Part shown: one piece after another, positions 19,240-27,688 of the stretch
How positions within the stretch are numbered: position 1 is the stretch's first letter
How the letters are laid out: each line of letters begins with the position of its first letter
NCBI GenBank assembly: GCA_913054135.1
Contig: CAJXJK010000001.1
Span: 248,001 to 312,000 of the forward strand
Length of the DNA stretch: 64,000 nt
Reading direction: 5' to 3'
Source of the DNA: an uncultured Flavobacteriales bacterium
Lineage (GTDB): Bacteria > Bacteroidota > Bacteroidia > Flavobacteriales_D > Crocinitomicaceae
Position numbers and translations under genes: made by a program
The notes under the pieces: model-generated
What the model saw: only the letters and a program-made list of their open reading frames with translations
Told to the model about the DNA's origin: nothing
Databases searched by the model: none

Positions 19240-19580
19240 TTATCCTTCAAAATTCTATCAATTTCTTCAGCATAATCTAATGAGTCATCAATATGAAAAG
19301 CTAGGTTGGGAATAATTCTAAAACTTTGACCTAGCCTTTTTCCTAGTTCATATCTAATTTCGCCAGTCGCATCAACTATTGACTGATGCACCTCTTCATT
19401 GGTTGAAGACCCTCCGAAAATAGAAAGATAGGCTTTCGCAAAAGACATATCTGGCGCTACATTTACAACAGTTACCGTCACCATTGCTCCTTTGCAAATA
19501 GATCTTGCCTGCTCTCTGAAAATGATGCTTAATTCTTTTTGAAGAACACCTTCAATTTTTTTCTGTCTTATTGATGCCAT
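19236..19580 (-). CDS. rbfA: 30S ribosome-binding factor RbfA
   Basis: 114-residue KH-type RNA-binding protein that helps mature the 5' end of 16S rRNA on the 30S subunit. The pattern MASIRQKKIEGVLQKELS at the N-terminus, VTVTVVNVAPDMSFAKAYLS in the middle and LGKRLGQSFRIIPNLAFHIDDS, IDRIL at the end are typical. Length is normal. First gene of the rbfA-permease-peptidase set, with its own promoter just upstream. Confidence 0.95.
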   Translation of the reverse strand: MASIRQKKIEGVLQKELSIIFREQARSICKGAMVTVTVVNVAPDMSFAKAYLSIFGGSSTNEEVHQSIVDATGEIRYELGKRLGQSFRIIPNLAFHIDDSLDYAEEIDRILKDK

Positions 19581-19603
19581 TTATTGTCTTTCTAATTGAG
19601 CTA

Positions 19604-19631
19604 CAAAGTTAATCTAAATTAATAAATCCAA
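19604..19631 (-). promoter_or_regulatory. Predicted rbfA promoter
   Basis: The -7 element TAACTTTG (19604-19611) is an exact match to TAnnTTTG, with TTG at 19629-19631 and a 17-base spacer. It lies 24 bases before the rbfA ATG. Confidence 0.5.
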
Positions 19632-19718
19632 CAGTTGCAGCCCTTTTTCACTTGGATTAAAAACAATTGATATTTCACAAAACAAATCTTGAAAAAAAAC
19701 GTATTACAGAAATCGCAT

Positions 19719-19726
19719 TATTTTTG
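19719..19726 (+). promoter_or_regulatory. Predicted -7 element of the MsbA-like exporter gene
   Basis: TATTTTTG (exact TAnnTTTG) lies seven bases before the ATG at 19734. The implied leader is almost absent. This supports 19734 over an upstream TTG at 19689, which would precede the promoter. No clear -33 element. Confidence 0.4.
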
Positions 19727-19733
19727 CGCCCCA

Positions 19734-21584
19734 ATGAAAGCATTTTTTCAAATATTAAAACTGTCATTTACCTACCGTGCCACGGCAGTTTTAATTGTAG
19801 TTTTCAATATCTTATTTGTTCTCTTCAATTTACTTTCGCTTGTTCTTTTCGTTCCCTTCTTAAAACTGATTTTTGACAAGAGCGAAGGAGAAGAAGCTGA
19901 AATCTTTTTAAAGCCAGACTGGGCGAGCTCAGATGGTATGTTTGAATATTTCTCGGACTATTACAATTGGTGGATGTCAGCATTTGTTGAAAGAGAAGGT
20001 GATATTGGAGCACTGACTTTCATTTGTATCACCGTTTTAATTGCCTTCTTTTTGAAGAACTTTTTTAGATACTGTTCTATCTATTTTCAAGCTTATATGA
20101 GAATGGCGGTAGTGAGAGATTTACGTTCTCAACTATTCAATAAGTCAATTCATTTACCACTTTCGTATTATTCAGATGAACGCAAAGGGGATTTACTTTC
20201 AAGAATGACATCTGACTTGAATGAGATTGAAATTGCAGTAGTTTTTGCCATTGAAATGATTTTCAAAGAGCCTGTTTCAATTGCTCTACACCTTATCATT
20301 TTATTTTCTTGGAGCGTAGAGCTCACACTTTTCTCTCTGATTTTACTTCCTTTATCAGCCTTGGCCATTTCAAGAATTGGAAAGAGCTTGAAAAGAACAT
20401 CTGCCAAAGGACAGAAGCAAATGGGGGTGCTGCTATCAATTATTGAAGAATCACTGGGTGGCGTTAGAATCATCAAAGCTTTCACTGCTGAAAAACTAGC
20501 ACTGAATAGATTCAAAAAAGAAAATGATCATCATCAAAAAATTGCAACAAGAGCATTTAGAAAAAGAGATTTATCATCTCCATTGAATGAATTCTTGGGA
20601 GCCATTGTGATGGTTTCAATTGTATATTTTGGTGGGCAATTGGTTATAGGTGACACTGGCGGTACGGGACCAATGGACGGGGAAGAATTTATTGCGTTCA
20701 TCATTGTTTTCTCACAATTAATGAGACCTGTGAGTGGATTTGCGAACGGAATGTCATTTATGAGTAAGGCTTCTGCATCTCTAGATAGAATCAATGAAGT
20801 TATTGACTTAGAAGACAAGATTAAGGATGTGGAGCATCCGACTGAAAAAATTGATTTCATTGAAGAACTGAAGTTTGATAAAGTGACTTTCAAATATGCT
20901 GAAGAAGAAGTTCTTCAAAACATATCTTTCTCAATTAAGAAAGGGCAAACCATTGCCTTGGTTGGGGAGTCAGGCTCAGGGAAATCTACGATATCAGATT
21001 TGATTCCAAGATTTCATGATGTGCAAGACGGAACCGTAAGCATTGATGGAATTGACGTGAAAGAAATTGAAAAAGCTAAGCTGAGAAATCTGATCTCAGT
21101 GGTAACGCAAGATTCTATTTTATTCAATGACACCATAGCGAACAATATTGCATTTGGAAAGCCAGATGCGACAAGAGAAGAGATTATAGAGGCGGCAAAA
21201 ATTGCAAACGCGAATGATTTTATTTCTACTACCGAACATGGCTATGACACTAATATCGGAGACGGAGGAAATAAGTTATCAGGCGGTCAAAAGCAGAGAA
21301 TTAGTATTGCAAGAGCAGTGCTTTCGAATGCAGAGATTATGATTTTAGATGAGGCCACATCAGCCTTGGATACAGAATCTGAAAAGCTGGTACAAATGGC
21401 CCTGAACAATGTGATGGAGAGTAAAACTTCATTAGTTATTGCTCACCGATTGAGCACGATTAGAAATGCTGATGTCATTATCGTTTTAAAGAAAGGCCAG
21501 ATTGTTGAGCAAGGAAACCACAATGAACTCATAGCACTTAACGGCTATTACAAGTCACTTTGTGAAATTCAACAGGTGATTTAG
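19734..21584 (+). CDS. ABC exporter, MsbA-like (fused membrane and ATPase domains)
   Basis: 616-residue half transporter: an ABC_membrane domain with six predicted membrane helices (about residues 1-320) and a C-terminal ATPase. Walker A is GESGSGKST, the signature LSGGQKQR, Walker B IMILDEATSALD, and the H-loop is in IAHRLST. This is the layout of MsbA, the homodimeric lipid A/LPS-core flippase, and related multidrug exporters; which substrate is moved cannot be told. The start at ATG 19734 (MKAFFQILKLSF) is chosen because a promoter element sits between it and an upstream TTG. It is monocistronic, divergent from rbfA and convergent with the HemF-like gene. Confidence 0.92.
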   Translation: MKAFFQILKLSFTYRATAVLIVVFNILFVLFNLLSLVLFVPFLKLIFDKSEGEEAEIFLKPDWASSDGMFEYFSDYYNWWMSAFVEREGDIGALTFICITVLIAFFLKNFFRYCSIYFQAYMRMAVVRDLRSQLFNKSIHLPLSYYSDERKGDLLSRMTSDLNEIEIAVVFAIEMIFKEPVSIALHLIILFSWSVELTLFSLILLPLSALAISRIGKSLKRTSAKGQKQMGVLLSIIEESLGGVRIIKAFTAEKLALNRFKKENDHHQKIATRAFRKRDLSSPLNEFLGAIVMVSIVYFGGQLVIGDTGGTGPMDGEEFIAFIIVFSQLMRPVSGFANGMSFMSKASASLDRINEVIDLEDKIKDVEHPTEKIDFIEELKFDKVTFKYAEEEVLQNISFSIKKGQTIALVGESGSGKSTISDLIPRFHDVQDGTVSIDGIDVKEIEKAKLRNLISVVTQDSILFNDTIANNIAFGKPDATREEIIEAAKIANANDFISTTEHGYDTNIGDGGNKLSGGQKQRISIARAVLSNAEIMILDEATSALDTESEKLVQMALNNVMESKTSLVIAHRLSTIRNADVIIVLKKGQIVEQGNHNELIALNGYYKSLCEIQQVI

Positions 21585-21587
21585 ATT

Positions 21588-22577
21588 TTAATTCTGAAAA
21601 GTGAGCAGATCTCTATGAACCGCATAGAACTCTCTAAGAACCTTAATACACTCCATTTTCTGATCGTCATTTACACTTGCATTTGATGACCCTTCGAATA
21701 CACCAGCTAAATTAGCAGTTAAATCATTCAAAGGTTCGGGTGTTTGTTGAACCCAAGACTTCAATAATTCTGAATTTATTGTTGAAGGTAAAGAACCTAA
21801 AGTACCTAAGTCATTCTGATTATGAGTAAGCAAACCAGCCGTTGTGCCTTTATCTAAAGTTAAAACCTGATACAAATACAAGGTATGATAATCAATTTGT
21901 GTTTGTTTATCAGCTTCTGAATAATCAGGATTAGCAGTTGATGATTGTTTTAATATTTCTGAATAGGTCTCCATTACTTTACCTGCCAAATTCTCAGCTA
22001 AAGCATAATCTTTTTCAAAATCCCCGCTATCAAATCCTTCTAGATAAAAATGACTAACACCCCTATGTCTGTTTAATGCCGGAATAAAAAAATACGTCTC
22101 TCCTTGCTCTTTTCCTGTCGAAAAATGCTCTCCTGAATGGCTTTTCAAACTCTCTTCAAACAAAGCAGTGCTTGCTTCATTCGGAATAGAAGGATTTAAA
22201 TCAGCCATCATTCTCCAATACCCAGAACCATCTCTCATTTCTGTCCAGCTAAAGTGTATGTGGATTGAAGGTAGGTGAGGATTATTTGGATGCACGATAG
22301 AAGACAGTGCACTCGCAGAAGCCAACTTTTTTGTTGGCACATCATCATAATGTACATGTGAAACGTTTATTGAAGCTCTATCAAAAAAACCACCTGATGG
22401 TGCCACCATGCGTTCACCTCCTCCATGCTTGCCTTCATCTCTCAACCATTCTACTTTCTCAAAACTGCCTTGATCATCACTAACCTCAGTTAAAATATTG
22501 ACAAATTTCGATTGAAGCGAACTAACTAAAGTAGTTGCCTTGCGAGCTTTTTCAGAAGTGGAAAGTGGAAAATTCAT
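21588..22577 (-). CDS. Coproporphyrinogen III oxidase, HemF-like
   Basis: 329-residue cytosolic protein resembling oxygen-dependent coproporphyrinogen III oxidase, which makes protoporphyrinogen IX in haem synthesis. HemF-like landmarks are GGGERMVAPSGGFFDRASINVSHVHYD near the N-terminus, SIVHPNNPHLPSIHIHFSW in the middle, and HRGVSHFYLEGFDSGDFEKDYA after it. The canonical stretch ending WWFGGGxDLTP of E. coli HemF is replaced by GYWRMMADLNPSIP, so this is a divergent branch of the family; I infer the same reaction with moderate certainty. It is a single gene convergent with the ABC exporter. Confidence 0.78.
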   Translation of the reverse strand: MNFPLSTSEKARKATTLVSSLQSKFVNILTEVSDDQGSFEKVEWLRDEGKHGGGERMVAPSGGFFDRASINVSHVHYDDVPTKKLASASALSSIVHPNNPHLPSIHIHFSWTEMRDGSGYWRMMADLNPSIPNEASTALFEESLKSHSGEHFSTGKEQGETYFFIPALNRHRGVSHFYLEGFDSGDFEKDYALAENLAGKVMETYSEILKQSSTANPDYSEADKQTQIDYHTLYLYQVLTLDKGTTAGLLTHNQNDLGTLGSLPSTINSELLKSWVQQTPEPLNDLTANLAGVFEGSSNASVNDDQKMECIKVLREFYAVHRDLLTFQN

Positions 22578-22602
22578 TGGTCAGATCTTTTATTATTTGA
22601 CG

Positions 22603-22610
22603 CAAAGATA
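22603..22610 (-). promoter_or_regulatory. Predicted -7 element of the HemF-like gene
   Basis: TATCTTTG on the minus strand matches TAnnTTTG exactly, 25 bases before the ATG at 22577. The -33 region is not convincing. Confidence 0.4.
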
Positions 22611-22739
22611 CATCAATTCAATTTTCGTAAAGATGATTCAAATCAGCTTTGATTAAAACATTAATCCATTTCTTACCAAGAATTTAGCTATTTATATTTG
22701 TTTTTTACTAATTTATTTGGTATATTATAATAAGTATTA

Positions 22740-22856
22740 GGTCTGAATTTGTTGAGGCGTCAGGGCTTCACTCCTAAAACCGCAGGGAAACCAGAACAAA
22801 AGTTCAGGCCAGGTGGCATGATTTCGGTGTTGACGAGCGCCGGTCAGGTCACTATT
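22740..22856 (+). ncRNA. Candidate structured RNA of unknown family
   Basis: A G+C-rich island of about 117 bases inside a very AT-rich gap between two minus-strand genes. Read on the plus strand it folds: GGTCTGAA (22740-22747) pairs with TTCAGGCC (22803-22810), continued by TTTGTT (22748-22753) with AACAAA (22795-22800). A second helix can form between GGCCAGGTG (22807-22815, with one bulged A) and CGCCGGTC (22838-22845), sharing the GGCC with the first. A short T run follows at 22854-22859. I do not recognise the family; it lacks the GGAAG-type tetraloop of SRP RNA, tmRNA ends and the core of common riboswitches. The strand is not certain, since helices also fold on the complement, and it could be a 3' element of the DUF1501 transcript. 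Confidence 0.5.
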
Positions 22857-22857
22857 T

Positions 22858-24042
22858 TTATCCCCAAAGCTTAATACGATCAAAAGGTCTTCCCAAAACT
22901 TTCTCGGCATCAACACCTAAGGTTTGCGTCAACACTTCTTGATAGACACTTCTGAAATCAACTTTATATTTAGGGTCACCTTTTTCAAGGTCAGTTAAAT
23001 CTATTTGATTGAATCCACTAGCAGCATTTGAGTTTAAATCTGAATCAATAACAAACATCACGTTAGCTGCCCCATGATCTGTTCCTCTACTGGCGTTCTC
23101 TTTTAGTCTTCTACCAAATTCTGAAAAGATCACAATTGTTGTGTCTTTCATTAAACCGTCTTTTTCTAAGTCAGCAACAAATGACGTCACTCCACCATTC
23201 AACTGGTCAAAAAGTCGTTCTTGAAATGGATTCTGATTCACGTGCGTATCAAATCCTCCTAGTTCGGTATAAAAAATTGGTGTCTGAATATCTGACTTAA
23301 TTAGGGTCGCAATCTGTTTCAACTTCTTGCCAAATTGATTACCTCCATATTGAGTTGGATTTGATTTCAATTTATACTGATCATAAATGTATTGAGCAGA
23401 AGCTTTAGTATCATTAAACACTTTATATAAATAGTTCAACTCTCCATTTTCTGTTACCGGATCTCCCAATTCATTGAAAAAATCAGAATGAATGGTGTCA
23501 TAAAATGCCTGCGGATTCGTTAGTGCAATTCCTGAATGATCATGACCGCTCATTGCCAATGACAAGCTACCACCAATCTCAATGCCTTCGTAAGCATGCT
23601 CGCAGTTGTTATCTAAAAATCTTCCCAACCAACCATTTTGCAAATACTCGTCTGAATCAGATGCAGTATGCCATATATCCATAGATCTGAAATGTGACCT
23701 ATTTGGATTCGGATACCCTACAGAATTAATGATTGAAAGCATTCCCTTTTCATGAAGATCATGAAGACCTTTCAATTTAGGATTAAAACCAAACTTATCA
23801 CCAATTTTCAATAGCTCTTTCTCAGCAATTCCAATAGCTGTACGATTTTGATAGTACTCATCTAAACCATATGGAATCACAGCATTTAAACCATCATTTC
23901 CGCCACTTAATTGAATCACTACCAATCTCTTTTTTGACAATAATAGTTTTGATGAAAACATATTCGCCTTCAAGAATGAAGGAATCAAAAGACTCCCTGT
24001 TGTAATTACTCCCGCTTTTTTTATAAAATCTCTTCTCTTCAT
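22858..24042 (-). CDS. DUF1501 domain protein, Tat-exported
   Basis: 394-residue protein of the DUF1501 (sulfatase-like fold) family. The N-terminus MKRRDFIKKAG...GSLLIPSFLKA is a twin-arginine signal, so it is folded before export. Typical family blocks are VVIQLSGGNDGLNAVIPYG, NRSHFRSMDIWHTAS, EIGGSLSLAMSG and FSEFGRRLKENASRGTDHGAANVMFVI, the last carrying the histidine and aspartate pattern of alkaline-phosphatase-like folds. The activity is not known. DUF1501 and DUF1800 genes occur as a pair in many Bacteroidota and Planctomycetes, as here, with a 10-base gap, and are presumed to act together in the periplasm. Confidence 0.92.
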   Translation of the reverse strand: MKRRDFIKKAGVITTGSLLIPSFLKANMFSSKLLLSKKRLVVIQLSGGNDGLNAVIPYGLDEYYQNRTAIGIAEKELLKIGDKFGFNPKLKGLHDLHEKGMLSIINSVGYPNPNRSHFRSMDIWHTASDSDEYLQNGWLGRFLDNNCEHAYEGIEIGGSLSLAMSGHDHSGIALTNPQAFYDTIHSDFFNELGDPVTENGELNYLYKVFNDTKASAQYIYDQYKLKSNPTQYGGNQFGKKLKQIATLIKSDIQTPIFYTELGGFDTHVNQNPFQERLFDQLNGGVTSFVADLEKDGLMKDTTIVIFSEFGRRLKENASRGTDHGAANVMFVIDSDLNSNAASGFNQIDLTDLEKGDPKYKVDFRSVYQEVLTQTLGVDAEKVLGRPFDRIKLWG

Positions 24043-24052
24043 CTTTGTCTGT

Positions 24053-25390
24053 TTAGGTCAATTGAAAATCTGGTGTACTTATTAATCTTATGATGGATTT
24101 GACATCAGCCACATCATAATCTTTCTTGAGTGTCTCATTGTTATTTCTAATGAACAAATCAAACATGCTAGCATCTTTATTTTTTTTCCAAAAGGCATCC
24201 CAATCTACTTTTTCATAGAATTTTAAGTCCTTTTTCTTCACTTTGCCTTTCAGCATTTCATCAAGCTCAGGGCTCAACTCATCCATCACATATCCCCTAT
24301 TCAAAATCAAAGAACCTAACCTCAATCTCAGAGCAAGACGAGAAGCATCAATCCACTGTCTTCCTCCTGCCCATCCAGCAACATTTGGCGGATCAAAAAG
24401 GACCTGACCCATATAGTGTTGTATACCTCCAATTGCTTTCTTGTCAGGATATTCAAGATCAAACATTTTAGCCATCCCTACTAAGTATTCAATTGGCCCC
24501 TTAATTAATTTACCTTGAGCCTTATAGAACCAATTGGCCTGAAAAAGGTGTTTCATCATTACCTTGATGTCATAATCTGAATTGAATAAAACGACAGAGA
24601 GCTCGTTCACATGCTCCTCCACCTCATCTTCCTGAACAAAAAATTTGTAGGCCTTTGAAGCGATTCTTTTAGCACAATTCTCATTTTTAAGAATCATCTC
24701 TAGCACATCTTCTCCACTAAAATTTCCTGTTTTGCCGAAAATCAATTTCTCGCCATCATCATGCTGTTTGGCTTTAATTATATGCTTACCATAAGAATCT
24801 GTTGACCATCCTGTAAATGCTCTTGCTATTTCAGTCACATCCTTTTCAGTATAATCCACATCTCTACCTAAGGTGAACAGCTCACAAAGCTCGCGCGCAA
24901 AATCTTCATTAGGTTTTCCTTTTTTGTTTTGTCTCAAATGCAAATATGCAATCATTGAGGCCGACTTAGAAACCGCATAAAGTAGATCCCTAAAATTACC
25001 CAGAGCATTATCTCTCAAAAGATTATTCATCTCAAGAGTTAAGTAAGGATTATCAGAAGTTCTACATGCAAAATGCCCATGCCAGAACAGGGTCATTTTC
25101 TCAATCAAGCTTTTATCATTTTCTGTCATTCGCTTAATCCATAAAGCATTGATCTCCCCCACTTGTTTGCGCCATTTTTTATTGCGCTCCATTCTCTGCT
25201 TTTGAGACAACTTCTTATTTGCCTCTGGATTCCATTTAGGTAATTTGAACTCCAGTGGTTCTAACTTCTGTTTTTTAAAAATGGCATCAACTGCCTTCTC
25301 AACATCATCAGTTTTTACTATTTCAGTATGATGCACGAAGAACTCCGTTCTACTATGTAAATGGTATTTATCTCGGTTTGTCAGTTTCAT
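24053..25390 (-). CDS. DUF1800 domain protein
   Basis: 445-residue helical protein of the DUF1800 family. The block RMTENDKSLIEKMTLFWHGHFACR, the words NLLRDNALGNFRDLL and NEDFARELCELFTLG, and the C-terminal stretch PPNVAGWAGGRQWI are family landmarks. The start ATG (MKLTNRDKYHLHSRTEFF) gives no obvious signal peptide, unlike many family members, so its location is unclear; it may be exported with the Tat-dependent DUF1501 partner encoded immediately downstream. Biochemical role unknown. Confidence 0.9.
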   Translation of the reverse strand: MKLTNRDKYHLHSRTEFFVHHTEIVKTDDVEKAVDAIFKKQKLEPLEFKLPKWNPEANKKLSQKQRMERNKKWRKQVGEINALWIKRMTENDKSLIEKMTLFWHGHFACRTSDNPYLTLEMNNLLRDNALGNFRDLLYAVSKSASMIAYLHLRQNKKGKPNEDFARELCELFTLGRDVDYTEKDVTEIARAFTGWSTDSYGKHIIKAKQHDDGEKLIFGKTGNFSGEDVLEMILKNENCAKRIASKAYKFFVQEDEVEEHVNELSVVLFNSDYDIKVMMKHLFQANWFYKAQGKLIKGPIEYLVGMAKMFDLEYPDKKAIGGIQHYMGQVLFDPPNVAGWAGGRQWIDASRLALRLRLGSLILNRGYVMDELSPELDEMLKGKVKKKDLKFYEKVDWDAFWKKNKDASMFDLFIRNNNETLKKDYDVADVKSIIRLISTPDFQLT

Positions 25391-25491
25391 AGTTTATTCC
25401 TTTGCTATTATCTAAGACCAAATATTGGGCCGTTGGTTTAATTACCTCCAAAATGAGTAACTTTCGCAAGTAACTAGAATCAATCTAATAA

Positions 25492-27459
25492 ATGTCCAAA
25501 AAAATTCTTTTCCTACTACTATTATTTCCTTCACAATTCTTAATCGCTCAAACTGAAACAGGCATTGACTCTCTTTTGACAGCAGGTCAAAACATTCAAT
25601 ATCAGTCTCCCTACAAAGCCGACAGCATTTTTCTTGAAGCGCTTCAAAAATCAGACGAAGCTTCATACTTATACGGAAAAGGCATGGCTCACAAGGGTTT
25701 GGGTGTGGTAGCAGATTTGACAGACCAAGCTGAAAAATCTATCTATCATTACAATCAATCATTCGAATTCTTTTGTGAAAGCCAAGACAGTTTAGATGCC
25801 TACAAAGCAAGATTTAATGAAGGAATGATTTACAGAAAGCTCGGAATGTTTCAACAAGCAGAGCTGATTTTTCTTGAAACCGCTGAGGTTTTTAGACAAT
25901 ATTCTTTTCCGATAGGAATCGTGCTGTGCAACACCAATTACGGTATAAGTCTCTATGACAGGGGTAAGCACGAGGAAGCTTTACAGGTATTCATTGATGT
26001 CAAAAATGCTTCAGAAGAAGTACAATTTATAAGCCCAAATACCTACGGTAATATTGGTAATTGCTATTTAAAAATTGGTGAACTAGATAGCAGTATGAAA
26101 TATCTCAATATTGCTTTTGACATTGCTGAAAGCGCACAAGACGTGAACTCAATTGTAGGTTTTGGTCCAAGTTTAGCAGGAATTCATATTGAAAGAAAAC
26201 AATGGAATGCGGCCATCAAGCTTTTAGAAAGATCTGCAAATCTGGCCGCAGAACATGGGATGATTCAAAACGAAATACAGTCCAATTCTATGCTTCACCT
26301 TTGCTATGCAAAGACTTCAAGTTTTGACAAAGCTTACTACTCCCTTTTAGACCTTAAAGTACTCGAAGATTCAGTATCAAACACTTCCTTTTTACTCAAC
26401 CTAAGCGAGAAAGAAGCCGTCATTGAGAATGAAAAATCTCAATCTGAAATAAAAATTTTATTAGAGAAAGAGAAAGTTTCTCTCGCCGAAAGGGAAAGAG
26501 ACCAAGCCGCCTTAAGAGGATTGATTATTGGAGGTGGACTTCTTGCTATCATCATTATTCTTGTTCTTCTTCAAAACATTAAAAAGAGAAAAACGAATCG
26601 ACTTCTAGAGCTTAAGAATTCAATGATTGAGGAGCAGCATCAAGAAATTAGGGATAGTATTAATTACGCTCAACAAATTCAAGCAGCTATACTGACTTCA
26701 GAAAATGAATGGTCAAAAATTGCGAAAGAACATTTCATCTTCTTTCAACCAAAAGATGTTGTCTCTGGAGATTTCTTTTGGGCATATCAAAATGAAGAAC
26801 GAAATCTAGCCATTTGGGTCGCAGCAGATTGCACTGGACATGGAGTGCCTGGTGCATTCATGAGCATGTTAGGAGTAGGACTTTTGAACGAAATTATAAT
26901 TGAGAATAAAAACTACGACACATCACAAATTCTCAACAAGCTTAGAGAGAAAATTATAAAGGCGCTTGAGTCAAAATCTAACTCTAAGCAAAGAAAAGAT
27001 GGTATGGACTTATCGATATGTATTTGGGATAAAACCGAAAATATCCTACAATTTTCTGGTGCAAATAATCCTATCTACCTCATTAGAAAAGAGGAATACG
27101 AAACAGAGGATTTAAAGCCTTACCTTAAAATGAATTTAGACAGTTCAAATCTTTTCGAAATTAAAGGAGATAAAATGCCGGTAGGATCTTTCACTGAAGA
27201 ACTTAAACCATTTGAATCCGTAAAAATAAAACTTCGGAAAAGCGATATTATTTATTCATTCTCTGACGGTCTGGCTGATCAGTTCGGCGGAGAAAACGGC
27301 AAAAAATTCAAGTACAAAAAATTCAGAGAGACCTTACTTCAGCACTCAAGCAAGCCACTAAAAAGACAGAGAGAGGAACTAGAACGCTCATTTACTGAAT
27401 GGAAATCTGATTTTGAGCAAGTTGATGACATATGCGTAATAGGGATGCAAATATCTTAG
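25492..27459 (+). CDS. TPR sensor with SpoIIE-type PP2C phosphatase domain
   Basis: 655-residue signalling protein. A signal peptide (FPSQFLIAQ) is followed by about 300 residues of tetratricopeptide-like helical repeats, presumably periplasmic, a coiled-coil stretch, one membrane segment (about residues 343-362, LIIGGGLLAIIIILVLL), another coiled coil, and a cytoplasmic SpoIIE-like serine phosphatase domain. The latter shows FQPKDVVSGDFFW, ADCTGHGVPGAFMSMLG (metal-binding Asp and the GHG motif) and YSFSDGLADQFGG. Such proteins act on anti-sigma-factor antagonists or related phosphoproteins. No anti-sigma or STAS gene is adjacent, so the target is unknown. Divergent from the DUF1800 gene. Confidence 0.9.
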   Translation: MSKKILFLLLLFPSQFLIAQTETGIDSLLTAGQNIQYQSPYKADSIFLEALQKSDEASYLYGKGMAHKGLGVVADLTDQAEKSIYHYNQSFEFFCESQDSLDAYKARFNEGMIYRKLGMFQQAELIFLETAEVFRQYSFPIGIVLCNTNYGISLYDRGKHEEALQVFIDVKNASEEVQFISPNTYGNIGNCYLKIGELDSSMKYLNIAFDIAESAQDVNSIVGFGPSLAGIHIERKQWNAAIKLLERSANLAAEHGMIQNEIQSNSMLHLCYAKTSSFDKAYYSLLDLKVLEDSVSNTSFLLNLSEKEAVIENEKSQSEIKILLEKEKVSLAERERDQAALRGLIIGGGLLAIIIILVLLQNIKKRKTNRLLELKNSMIEEQHQEIRDSINYAQQIQAAILTSENEWSKIAKEHFIFFQPKDVVSGDFFWAYQNEERNLAIWVAADCTGHGVPGAFMSMLGVGLLNEIIIENKNYDTSQILNKLREKIIKALESKSNSKQRKDGMDLSICIWDKTENILQFSGANNPIYLIRKEEYETEDLKPYLKMNLDSSNLFEIKGDKMPVGSFTEELKPFESVKIKLRKSDIIYSFSDGLADQFGGENGKKFKYKKFRETLLQHSSKPLKRQREELERSFTEWKSDFEQVDDICVIGMQIS

Positions 27460-27483
27460 GGTTTTTATTCATGGAGTAAATCC

Positions 27484-27515
27484 TTTGTTGATTAAAAAGA
27501 TTCATGTTATCTTTG
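27484..27515 (+). promoter_or_regulatory. Predicted promoter of the SAM-riboswitch methionine operon
   Basis: -33 TTTG at 27484-27487, 20-base spacer, and -7 TATCTTTG at 27508-27515, an exact TAnnTTTG match. Transcription would start near 27522, just upstream of the riboswitch P1 helix. Confidence 0.6.
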
Positions 27516-27533
27516 TACCAGTTCTTAGTAATA

Positions 27534-27641
27534 ACTTATAAAGAAAGGTGGAGGGACCGGCCCTTTGAAACCTTGGCAACCTACAGAAATTCAATTCTGA
27601 GAAGGTGCCAATTCCTTTCCGATTTATCGGAAAATATAAGT
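27534..27641 (+). promoter_or_regulatory. SAM-I (S-box) riboswitch
   Basis: The conserved S-box core is visible: AAGAAAGGTGGAGGGACCGG at 27541-27560, CCTTTGAAACC, GGCAACC and AAGGTGCCAATTCCT. P1 closes between ACTTATA (27534-27540) and TATAAGT (27635-27641). P4 is the hairpin formed by TTTCCGA and TCGGAAA around 27617-27632. It precedes the metH halves and should switch the operon off when S-adenosylmethionine is abundant. Downstream, GACCGGTCC (27659-27667) can pair with GGACCGGCC of the core (27554-27562), a candidate for the alternative fold. Confidence 0.93.
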
Positions 27642-27688
27642 CAAGATTTCAACATACAGACCGGTCCGCACACGAATTAAAACGCATT

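Noticed and set aside
19689-19733. Longer N-terminus of the ABC exporter starting at a TTG
   Set aside because: The predicted -7 element lies downstream of it, so the real start is 19734.
22740-22856. SRP RNA or riboswitch annotation for the structured element
   Set aside because: No GGAAG tetraloop or asymmetric loop of SRP RNA, and none of the cores of cobalamin, TPP, c-di-GMP or SAM riboswitches could be aligned. Kept as an unassigned candidate only.
27605-27688. Longer N-terminus of metH-N beginning at 27605
   Set aside because: These codons are inside the riboswitch; the ATG at 27689 fits the family.
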